Below, one piece after another: positions 54,924 to 64,000 of a stretch of DNA of 64,000 nucleotides. The position numbers were made by a program, and so were the translations under genes. Position 1 is the stretch's first letter. Each line of letters starts with the position of its first letter. The notes beneath the pieces were generated by a model. The model did no database searches. It saw only the letters and a list, made by a program, of their open reading frames with translations, and was not told where the DNA came from. Source of the DNA: Parascedosporium putredinis (Eukaryota > Ascomycota > Sordariomycetes > Microascales > Microascaceae); contig CASHTG010000006.1 of NCBI GenBank assembly GCA_949357655.1, positions 434,001 through 498,000 of the forward strand, written 5' to 3'.

Positions 54924-57384
54924 GCACCGTCCTCGGAAGAAGAAGAAAATTATTGAAAGAGCAGAAGAGCCAACACAGGCCAACCTCCGCTTGAGCCGGG
55001 CACAATGGCGGACGACTGTTCGGATCTGAAAGCCGACCGATCGACAAAGAGTACACAAGCAATGAGAAAAGGGTACTTGTGCGACCAGACCCCACCGTCG
55101 CGCCCCATCTCAAGTCCAAGTGTGACACATTTGGCAGCACACACGACTGGCCTTGTCTGAGACTTTCTCCTCGACTCGGATACACTCGCTTTGAACGGAG
55201 CGGAGTGACGCGAGCGCAACATTGAAATCTGCCTTGCAAGACACATAACCAGGGGTTCGTTTCCGAAGGATTGATGGTGACGCGAAAGCAGTTGGGATGA
55301 GTGAGCGTGCGTGATGGGAGCGCCCTGTGGTGGATCTACCTCGTACAGTGGATATGGATGGATCATTGATGTGCGCGCTGGTGTTCATTCAGGCCCCAGC
55401 GCATTCCGGCAACCCGGCACACAAGAGCCCATTGCTGCGCCTCCCACTTCGTGTGTCAAGGGCGACATACGGACTGGCTGCCCCCAAAGGCCTCCGAGCA
55501 AGCATCAGTCCATGCGGGCCGGGAGCTTAATCTTATTATTCCTTTTCTTGATTACTTTCTTTCCTCTCCGTTGTGCGTGCGAAACGGATTTCCACGTTAG
55601 CTGTATGAATAGCGCATGTAATAGATACCATCAATCACCGTCTGATCCGAAATCTTGATGTCGTCCCAAGTGCAAATCATTGGGCTTCCTCCTACCTCGA
55701 GGACGCCGTGATGAACACTTGATCGCGAAAGCGCGAATCTTGTGTCTCGCTGACCTTCCTGCGGGATGGACATGGCGGGCCCATTAGCCCAATTTACCTT
55801 TCAATAAATCGTGGCCGCCCTGGTGAATACGAGAGGTCTTCCTGTTGCCACTTCGTGTGCGCGAATTGATCCATCCGGTATCATTCTACCTGGCCACCCG
55901 CTATCGATGTTTCCTCTTCTCTCTTTCTTCCTTCCTTTCTTTCTTTTCCGTTCTGCTTCAGGCTGTGCATGTTGATAATATTGCTATCCCACTTGTCTCC
56001 GTCTCCCTGCTTCTCGTGCATCAGAGGACAGGGTCTTTGGGAAACAGCATTGAACAGTTTCAATGGATTCCAACCCCCTGCGTGTCATGCTACATGCCCC
56101 ACTGTTCTGTTCACCCAATTCAGGAACGAACGGTTTTGGGTGGTGGCTCGTGGTTGGTTCTCCACAGCCAAGTCATCTGCCCGCTCACAGTCTGCGCGAT
56201 CCCTCGATGGACAAAAGGGCCTCCAAGTATTCAAGGCAACCTTCTTTCCTTCTTATTATCTCCTTTTCTTCGTCGTTCTCTTTTTGAAATATTTTATCCT
56301 TTTTTTTTTTTTTTTTTCCCTTCCTCGCCAAGTTTGCAACCAGACCATTTACCGAAGTTCTGTTTTATATTAGTCTACTCGTCGTTGAAGCAAATAGATA
56401 ACTATGACATAAGAATGCAATTCCGGAAACAAAGGCCTGAAGGAAGATTACCAAAGGCTGCCCGGTTTACAGGGGATAATCTCGAATATCTTTGCGGGAC
56501 GAGGCGAGTCCTTGTATGGAAAGCGAGAATCGGACTAAAAAGCTTAACCCTTTCCAGATCGAAGTGTGTACCTGTACCTTGCATGTCACAGTCCACACCA
56601 CCAATCCCGACGCCCCGAGACTAACCTCTTCTGCTTTCCAATGCTCTGGCAGCATTGACTTTGGGGAGGCGACTTCTCCCGCTGAGTGTGCCCCTATTAT
56701 TTACAACAACCACTGTGCCGCAATTTGAATGACACCGTCATTCCCCGGCTGTGCCTCTTGCCATGGCTGTTGGTCTTCGATCAATCAATACGCGGAATGG
56801 GCTGGATGGATCGCTCAGGTGCCTGTCCAATGGTTCGCTGATGCACCGTGTCGGAAGTCTACTAGTAGTAAAAGTTGCCCTTTAAAACCAGGTACATCAG
56901 CGCGGCCCTTGTACCAGGTACTTTGCACAGGGCAGTTTCCAAACGTGAATGCCGCCCTCCCCTACTCCGAATGTGGACGACTCCTATTATTTTCTTTCGT
57001 ATCGTCGCTCCCACTCGTTGCACCTTCCCTTGAACCAACAACACTTGCTCTCCAAGTTCCCGTGAAAGTTCGAGGAGACCCGTAGGACCCTCTTCCTTCT
57101 TCCTTCCTTCCTTTAAGCCCTTTCTATCTTCAAGTCATTCATTACAGCCTCTTTTTTACTTTTGTCTTCCAATACAGTTCTCTTAATCCTACCGCTGTTT
57201 AGACTCATTGTTTCACAGCGTCTTCTCACCTTTTCTTTTCTTTTTTTTTTTTTCTCTTTCGCTTCCATCGATTCTCGAAACCCAACACATTCCCCGCGAG
57301 TTTCCCTCCTAGCGTAGCTGAAAAATCCCGCCCGCACACAAATCTATCCTGCCGGCATCAGAATCACCTACCAGTCCTACCCGC
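54924..57384. other. Spacer upstream of GH72 gene
   Basis: No recognised gene was found. The frame 55845-56624 (259 codons) runs through T/C-rich tracts and has no known domain. T homopolymers occur near 56302-56318 and 57240-57252. The last 300 bases are pyrimidine-rich, as expected of the leader of the GH72 gene. Confidence 0.45.
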
Positions 57385-59116
57385 ATGCGACGAGCCGCCA
57401 TGGCGCTCTCCAAGACTCTCCTTGCGGCTTTGCTGGCTTCCGGCGCAGCCGCCCTTGAGCCCATTGTGATCAAGGTAGGCGCGCATTCACCGCTAGGGTT
57501 GCGATTCAGTTCGCGAGCAAGATGTTGACATTTCTTCTTTTCCGTTCTCTCTAGGGCTCCAAGTTCTTCTACGAAAACGGCACGCAATTCTTCATCAAGG
57601 GCATTGCATACCAGCAGGACACCTCGGCCGCCGGAGGTGGTGTCCAGTCCGTCAAGTTTGTCGATCCCCTCGCGAACCCCGCTGCCTGCCGACGTGACGT
57701 TCCCCTCCTTAAGCAACTCGGCACCAACGCCATTCGAACCTACGCCATCGATGCCGGTGCCGATCACAGCGTGTGCATGGGTCTCCTTGAGGACGCCGGC
57801 ATCTACGTCATCTCCGATCTGGGCGAGCCTCTGCTCTCTATCGAGACGGATAGCCCCGCTGGGACTTGTCCGTCTTTGCGCGATACAAGGCTGTCATCGA
57901 TGAGCTGAGCAACTACCAAAACGTGATCGGTTTCTTCGCGGGCAACGAAGTCACGACGAACAAGACCAACACCCCCGCCTCTGCCTACGTCAAGGCTGCC
58001 GTCCGCGACACCAAGGCCTATGTCAAGGAGAAGGGCCTCAACTACTATGTCGGCTACGCCGCCAACGACGACCCCGATGTGCGTCGTGACATTGCCCACT
58101 ACTTCAACTGCGGCGATGATCAAACCCAGGCCATCGACTTCTGGGGTTACAACATTTACCAGTGGTGCGGCGAGAGCACTCTGGAGAAGTCGGGCTACAG
58201 CAAGCAGATTGACTTCTTCAAGAATTACTCTGTCCCAGTCTTCTTTGCCGAGTACGGTTGCAACAAGGGCTCTCAGGGAGCAGAGTCCCGTATCTTCCAG
58301 GAGACCACGTTCCTTTATGCCGACGAAATGTCGTCTGTCTTCTCTGGCGGTATCGTCTACATGTACTTCCAGGAGGCCAATGACTATGGTGCGCCCCTCC
58401 CCCACTCCTTCCCGCAATATCCTTCCGATTTGGAGGAAGTGTATAAAACCTCGGCTAACAGCTACTGAACAGGTCTTGTGGAGCTGAATGGAAATATCGC
58501 CAAGCCCATGAAGAACTTCGACCAACTCAAGTCGCGCATTAGCAAGGTTGACCCCACCCTTATCGACATGGATAAGTACACGCCTAGCAATGTCCCCCAG
58601 GAGTGCCCTCCCGTCTCGGAAAACTGGGCCGTCTCTGGCGACAGGCTGCCCCCAACTCCTGATGACAAGGTCTGCGAGTGCATGGTTGCCGGCCTTAGCT
58701 GTAAGGCCTCGCCCTCCCTTGATGAAGAAGACTACGCCGACATCTTCGACTTCATCTGCGGCACCCCGGGCAGCCCTTGCGCTGGCATCAACGGTAACAC
58801 CACCACGGGCAAGTACGGCGCTTTTAGCATGTGCACGGCCGAGCAGAAGCTCGGGTACGTCCTCGACCGCTACTACAAGAACCAGAACAATGCTGCCTCC
58901 GCCTGCGACTTCTCGGGTCAGGCAACCATCGTTACCCCCACCAAAACCGACTCTGAGTGCAAACAGAAGCTCTCGGAAGCCTCGCAGGCGGCCAACGCTG
59001 GTGGCAGTGGCAGCAGCAGCTCCAACGACGACGACGATAGCAGTGCCATAACCATGGTAGCAACCAGCGTGTACGGCCTGGTCGCGTTTATTGTAGGTGC
59101 TTTGGTTATGCTTTAA
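57385..59116 (+). CDS. GH72 1,3-beta-glucanosyltransferase with X8 (CBM43) module, GPI-anchored, three exons
   Basis: Gas/Gel-type cell-wall enzyme that cleaves and re-joins beta-1,3-glucan chains at the outer face of the plasma membrane. Exons are 57385-57474, 57554-58388 and 58473-59116. The signal peptide is within MRRAAMALSKTLLAALLASG. The catalytic domain has FIKGIAYQQD, RTYAID, acid/base Glu in GFFAGNEVTTN and nucleophile Glu in VFFAEYGCNKG. The X8 module (about residues 375-465) has VCECMVAGLSCKASP, FDFICG and CDFSGQAT with paired cysteines. A Ser/Asp-rich linker (GGSGSSSSNDDDDSS) and hydrophobic tail VYGLVAFIVGALVML form the GPI signal. One extra G at about 57598-57601 and one lost base near 57862 cancel out; the total is 523 codons including stop. 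The X8 module places it in the Gas1/Gel subfamily that carries it. Confidence 0.95.
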
Positions 59117-60025
59117 GGGAGGAAAATGAAGGAGAAGGGGGATGGAAAGGGACAACTTGTCGTGGGCGACCTCGCCTATGAGTTCGGCTTGGTGTCTTGG
59201 TGGTTCCGGGGTGTAAGAAGTCGAAAGCCGAGTTTTAGTCCAAAACAATGGGCCGACCAAGAAGTTTGTTGCATACCCGTATTGATATCCTAGTTATTGT
59301 TTGTTCTTCCTTCTCTCGGGGCCTTCCCCCTGTCTACTTACCATCCTCTTACATCGGTTCTTTACGCAATAGCGGCATTGTTCTGTTTTTTTCCCTTTTA
59401 TTCCTTCGCACGATTAATAAGATTTGGGAACGTTGATCCTTTTCCCCCTCTTCTTCCTACTACCCCAACTCAATTTTTCTTCTAGTTCAAGCATAGAAAA
59501 ACTAATCTCACGATCAACTCTGATCTGCTCCGAGTCTTCTTACTTGGTGTTGATGAGACACAAGGGTGGGCGTTGAATCTTTGGAGAAGGAATCTACGAA
59601 GCCTTTTCGTTTTTGGAGAGACGGTGAGGGTTTATCATGATTTAGGTTTATTGTTTTCTATGTATTGTCATATACATTAAGTCTCTTCCTGTTTTGATTT
59701 TAGCTGTTCCCGTATCTAAAAATATCGATTATTCTAAATATATGAAAGTCAATGGGGAAACTTCTTCGTGTACCTGAAGCCCCTTGCACCCGCGAACCTT
59801 GAAAAGCAGTACCCATACACCCAATATTCCATTTTCTATATATCAAGTTCCTCCCTTTTTCCTTACTCCTGTTCCATTTTCTTACCCCAATTTTCTCAAC
59901 CTAGAACCCCAGCCGAAGAAAACCAATTCGCGCGTAACAACACCTCGTTTTGCGATTCCGCGCAATCAAACGGTGCGGTTATGATGATTTCAAAAAGTGG
60001 ACGAAGGCGCACTGCTCAACGTGGT
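59117..60025. other. Convergent 3' flanks
   Basis: This spacer lies between the GH72 stop and the stop of the Ser/Thr/Pro-rich protein gene on the other strand. It is AT-rich in the middle (59600-59760) and no gene was recognised. Confidence 0.5.
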
Positions 60026-62152
60026 CTAAGAGCGACCAAAGGCCTCAAGAATATCCTCGATGGTCTCGAAGCACCAGACGTCGCGGACAAAGTGGTGGGA
60101 GCCGAGAGCGTCCTCGGCAAGCGCGGGGAGATCGGCGCAGAGGGGGACGATGTCGACGATTGGGCAGGTGTCGATGGTAGTGGACGAGGACGAGGACGAG
60201 GACGAGGAAGAGGAGGAGGCGGCAGAACTGGCAGGAGCGGCAGACCCGAGGGAAGAAGCAGGAGCTTGGGCCGTGGCGGAGGTCGCGAAGGTCGTGGACT
60301 GGATCACAGTTCTAGTCTGGTTCCCGAAAGGTGAAGGAGCATCGCCTGCGGGAGAGGATTGGCGCGGGGTTAGGTCCCTGTCGACAATCGCGCGTTTAAG
60401 GGGGTTTCAGGGTCCGGAATAAGAACGCCGGCGGGGAGTGAAGTGGTCGGGTTAGGGGGAGAGCGGGGACACCGGGCCCAATGGTTAGTGCGGTATTGGT
60501 AGCGGGAGGTGGAGTGGTGATGGCGAGGTTGTCGGTCTCGGTATTGAGAACGGGGGTGTTACCACGGGCTCATCGGTCTCGGTATTGAGAACGGGGGTGT
60601 TACCACGGGTTCCTCGGTGGTCGTCCCTGGTGGTTGGGTGATGGCGGTGGTGGGATCGACTCCTGGATTGGTGATGCCCGTGTTCTCCGTATCGGTGGGT
60701 GTTGTAAGAGAAGAAGTAACGGAAACAGGAATATCGGTTGGGAGCACGCTCGACTGAGAAGAGACTGTAGAAGTCTGCTGGACAACAGAAGTCACGAAGC
60801 TCTCGAGAAATGAAGACAGTTGGGAAAGGATAGCCCCGTCGGCAGTGCTCGCGCTCGTGTGGGTTGATGGGCCCCCGCTACATCTTCTGGGTTCGCCGGC
60901 TCTGTTCGCACCGGCTGGCCCGTACCTGCCGACCCATTAGCTGTCGTGGTTGCCGTGCCCGAGTTTCCAGCCGAAGACGCCGCCCCGGATGCTTCGCCTG
61001 GAGTGCCAGCTGCAGACGGTGTTCCGGACGGAACTACCACCGTGTCAGGGGTTCCACTGGAGGCGCCACCTGAGGCGCTCGGTGAAGACGACGTTCCGGA
61101 TGGAACCGCCGCGGGGTCATTCGGCGTGGCACATGACGTCGGCATCCCGGACGAGCCCGCCGAGGCGCCACTCAACGTGCTAGATGAGCACGGTCCCTCG
61201 GACAGAACCTCGGGTTCTGGAGCGGATGAAGTCTCGGGTTCGCAATCCTTTCCTGGGACAGCGCCCGTATTGCCAAATTTGGCAGACACGGCCTTGGCCT
61301 TTGCGTCGCCGTCTTTCTGGGCCACGCCTTGGTGGGTCTTCTCGATGGGCACGTAGTCCCCGCCGGGCAAGGCGGCAAAATTGACGAAGCGGCGCTTGCC
61401 GGCGGAGGTGGTCGAGGTGGTGGAACCGGCGTTGGCGGGAGCCCAGTTCAGCACGTCCCAGGTGCCGGGGAGGTTCCCGACCGTGACGTCGCTGCAGGCG
61501 ATGAAGTCGGTGTCGGGATAGTGGAGGAAGGGAACGGCGGCAGAGCCGGCGGAGGCGAGCTCGGCCAAGTCGATGGTCAGGCCGCTAGTCGCGCCGGACA
61601 CGGTAAGGTCGATGGCTCCAGCGCTAGTAGTGGTCGACGAGGCAGGCTTCGTGGCGTTATTGGCATTAGCGTCCTTCGCCAGATCGTCTTCTTGGCGACG
61701 ATGATGGTCGGCAGATGCCGTCTCGTTCACGCTAGCGGGGATATAGTCGGCGGCAGGCTGCAAGAGAACAGAGAGGGAACCCTTCGGGCAGGACGTCCGT
61801 CACAACGGTGCCATCAGAAGCGTCCGGGGCCGATGCGTTCTGATAGAAGACGAGAGCCGCCTTGGCGTCGGCCTCCGAGGTCGAGGACGAAGACGAAGAC
61901 GACGATAAGGGGACCAGTGTCAGAAGCTGTCGGCCAGAGGACGCCGACGAGCTCGGGTCCGAGACAGGGAGGACGGACACGCGGTTCTGCCCGGCCCCGG
62001 TGTGCAAAGTACCCAAGGAGCTGATGGGCAGGGAGGGATCACGGGGATCACGATGAGGTTGAAGCCGCTGGAGGTAGCAATCGAGACGGCTCCCGCCCGG
62101 GCGGCGAACAAAAGTAAAGGGGTCCGAGGACGCTGGAGTGACTTCGACCCAT
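60026..62152 (-). CDS. Ser/Thr/Pro-rich secreted surface protein, frame broken by indels
   Basis: Reading from the ATG at 62152, MGRSHSSVLGPL leads into LLFAARAGAVSIATSSGFN, a likely signal peptide once one base is added. A moderately ordered N-terminal domain of about 250 residues follows, including VSVLPVSDPSSSASSG, AALVFYQNASAPDASDG, AVPFLHYPDTDFIACSDVTV, GTWDVLNWAPANAG and KRRFVNFAALPGGDYVPIEK. Then come long Ser/Thr/Ala/Gly/Pro stretches (PSGTSSSPSASGGASSGTPD) and a 14-residue repeat EPVVTPPVLNTETD. The C-terminal segment has an eight-plus serine run and three cysteines (DTCPIVDIVPLCADLP). At least eight frame breaks, mostly in G/C runs, must be corrected, so total length (about 700 aa) and the C-terminus are approximate. 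Separate genes within the span cannot be fully ruled out. The composition suggests an O-glycosylated wall or adhesive protein. Family not recognised. Confidence 0.55.
60533..60614. repeat. 41-bp tandem duplication inside the Ser/Thr/Pro-rich gene
   Basis: Two adjacent copies start at 60533 and 60574 with cggtctcggtattgagaacg and are nearly identical. The 41-bp period is one short of a 42-bp (14-codon) unit. It would read in frame as a 14-residue repeat if one G of the GGGGG run in each copy has been lost. Confidence 0.85.
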
Positions 62153-64000
62153 GATGAAAGAGGAAAAGCGAGCTCAGTGGAAGATGGGCAGGGATTTGCT
62201 TGGTTTGTCCCCGGGGGTATTTGGGTAAGCGATATGAGATTCGCGCAAAGGGAACAAAAATAGGTTCACGGAGAAGTAGAAGAGAACTCTCAGTTGAATT
62301 ACCTGGTCTGTATTATCGAAAGGCGTACAAGGAGGGGTTGTGGCCGGGATTTTATATCTGGAAGAGGAGCGCTGTTGGAGTGCGGGTAGTGGAGCGGGTA
62401 GTACTACTAATCCTCCTGCGTATTGTGTAAATAACTGGATGTAGCCTCCGAGATTCTCGTCTGCCCTTCCCTCTGATTCTATCCCTCTCGCTCGTTTGAA
62501 AAAGTTTTCCCTCCCTCAACAGTCTTTCTTCTTCACCCACCCTCGGCTATCGGCCCGGGCCACACGAACGTACCGTCAGCCCTATTATCAATAGGGAATC
62601 CGAATTCCCGGGCGATCAACAGCTCATGACCAATCCTCCGACCTCATAGATGTCGTCACAACAAAGGGTTTCTTTGGAAGAAAAGAGGGGAAGAAGAGAA
62701 AAAAAAGCCACAAGGCATCGAGCTTGAAGTGGGGTGCCCCCTGGTACCCCTTCCGCTACCGCTACCGGCGGCCGAGTCCGGTAGCTGAGTTTCTTTGCCT
62801 CGCGGACGGAAAGGGGGTTGTATCTCATCAGATCTGTGACGGCTGAACAGGCAATTGGGGGAAGGGAAAGATCTTCACGAAAACTGGGCCTTCAAGCCAC
62901 GGTGCTAGGCAAAGTCAATGTCTCACCAGGTCCAGCGTTATCATCCTTCTCGGCGCCCAATGTTCTCTTTTAGAGTTCTATGATTCAAGCCTCAATGAAT
63001 TAGGCTAGCCTCCCTTGTGTTGTGCGCCGAAGGAACCATTGGCACTAACATCACCAAGGTCTAACGCCGCGCTGCCAGCGGAATAGCACCAAAAACGTCA
63101 GAATTACAGTAATGGAATAGTCCGGCGTTCCCTTCCCTTCTACTCTAAAATACGTTACTCGGAAACCAGGGGGACGGCCCAGATCGGGGTGGAATAAGTG
63201 TAATAATGTAGATGATGATGAAAGAGGGCACATAGAGAGATACTGGAGAGGTCCAGGGGACGGGGAAAGGGTCCATATTGAACCTACATCAATTGATGTA
63301 GCTGGTGTAAAGACAAATTGCCATAAACATCCTCCTTGACGGTTTTGCGAGCTTAGGCCAAGAGAGGTAATGGGCGGCCACCGACTCTAAGTTCAGGTTT
63401 GAAATGCTGCAAGCTAGATCGATGGGAAGAGGAATACCCCCTTCGACACACGGATATGGCAGCAGCGTGTGCTCTCTTCCCACCTTGATCTTATGATCTC
63501 ACCAACAGCGGTGTAGGTGAGGCGGTGGGGGATGCTTAAAGCGCGGATACACTGTAAAGTAGATGATTTGTTGCAAATCTACAGTTCCCTCTAGCTCCTT
63601 CTCTTCTTCTTCTTCTTCTTCTTCGCCCCCTACCTTGTGTCTCCAAGGATAGGAAGCTGCTTCGTACATGTAAGTGATGAGCGTGTGAGGGGCGGGGCGG
63701 AGAGTGGGGATGACGGGGCGACGGGGCGAGGGATCGGGGGCGGGGAGCGGGGCGGGAGGCTTGAGCAATCAAAGGTTCTCTCGTCTCTATCTGTATAGAA
63801 AAGAAAAGAAGAAAGGTGGGCAGAGGGATGAGGTGAGGTGGTGAGACGATGTGCCGCTGCAAAGACACCCCCAGCGAAGGTCCATTGCATCTCGGATTTG
63901 TCGTCTGTTAGTAGAAACACGACCGGGAAGTCATGGCGAGTGCTTTATAACGAGAGCTGAATAGACGCGGTCTTTAGTCTTTCTCGTCAAGGCCGGAATC
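62153..64000. other. Upstream region and window end, no gene recognised
   Basis: This is the promoter side of the Ser/Thr/Pro-rich gene, then 1.5 kb with only chance frames. A (TTC)n microsatellite lies at about 63597-63626. Nothing at the window edge could be tied to a known protein. Confidence 0.5.

Noticed and set aside
57803..59260. 485-codon minus-strand frame
   Set aside because: It lies exactly opposite the GH72 exons and intron. Strong third-position C bias keeps the antisense frame open. It has no domain of its own.

Overview
The window is nuclear DNA of a filamentous ascomycete, most probably a Sordariomycete. It has short spliceosomal introns (about 50-340 nt, GTRNGT...AG), fungal-type proteins (GH72 glucanosyltransferase with an X8 module, GH10 xylanase with a C-terminal CBM1, fungal SRPK-like kinase, LDO/promethin-like protein), intron-containing nuclear tRNA genes and long gene-poor spacers. 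Nothing prokaryotic or viral was seen. No genus is claimed.

Layout. 0.6-10.3 kb holds housekeeping genes: ribosomal protein uL13/RPL16 (-), a BAG co-chaperone (-), the decapping activator DCP1 (+), the BAR protein RVS161 (-) and peptidyl-tRNA hydrolase (+). A 3.9-kb spacer leads to an ammonium transporter (+, 14.1-15.8 kb), then a ThuA-like protein (-) and a phospholipase D-like protein (-). 22.1-23.9 kb encodes a bestrophin-family channel (+) and 28.8-30.1 kb cyclin H/Ccl1 (-). Two intron-bearing initiator/elongator-type tRNA-Met(CAU) genes lie at 30.9 and 31.3 kb. 32.2-33.9 kb encodes an unrecognised secreted repeat protein built from VPVER and PPVH(V/I)A units. 38.6-42.2 kb carries a promethin/LDO-like membrane protein and, beside an AT-rich tract, an SRPK-like kinase. 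A small lysine-rich protein (42.8 kb), a GH10 xylanase (44.3-45.6 kb), a GPI-type acidic Asp/Glu/His/Gly-rich protein (49.6-51.3 kb), tRNA-Arg(UCU) (53.4 kb), a GH72 glucanosyltransferase (57.4-59.1 kb) and a Ser/Thr/Pro-rich secreted protein (60.0-62.2 kb) complete the set.

How they fit together. The first third is basic translation, mRNA turnover and membrane-trafficking machinery. The 32-62 kb part is enriched for secreted or wall-associated proteins (xylanase, glucan remodelling and three low-complexity surface proteins), but no operon-like cluster or shared promoter element is demonstrated.

Quality warning. Ten conserved genes carry about two dozen single-base frame breaks in total, nearly all of them one missing base in or next to a homopolymer. 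Adding them back gives exactly in-frame genes of normal family length, so the breaks look like consensus sequencing error and the genes are annotated as real CDSs, not pseudogenes. Gene-poor stretches should be read with the same caution, because indels can hide unfamiliar genes.
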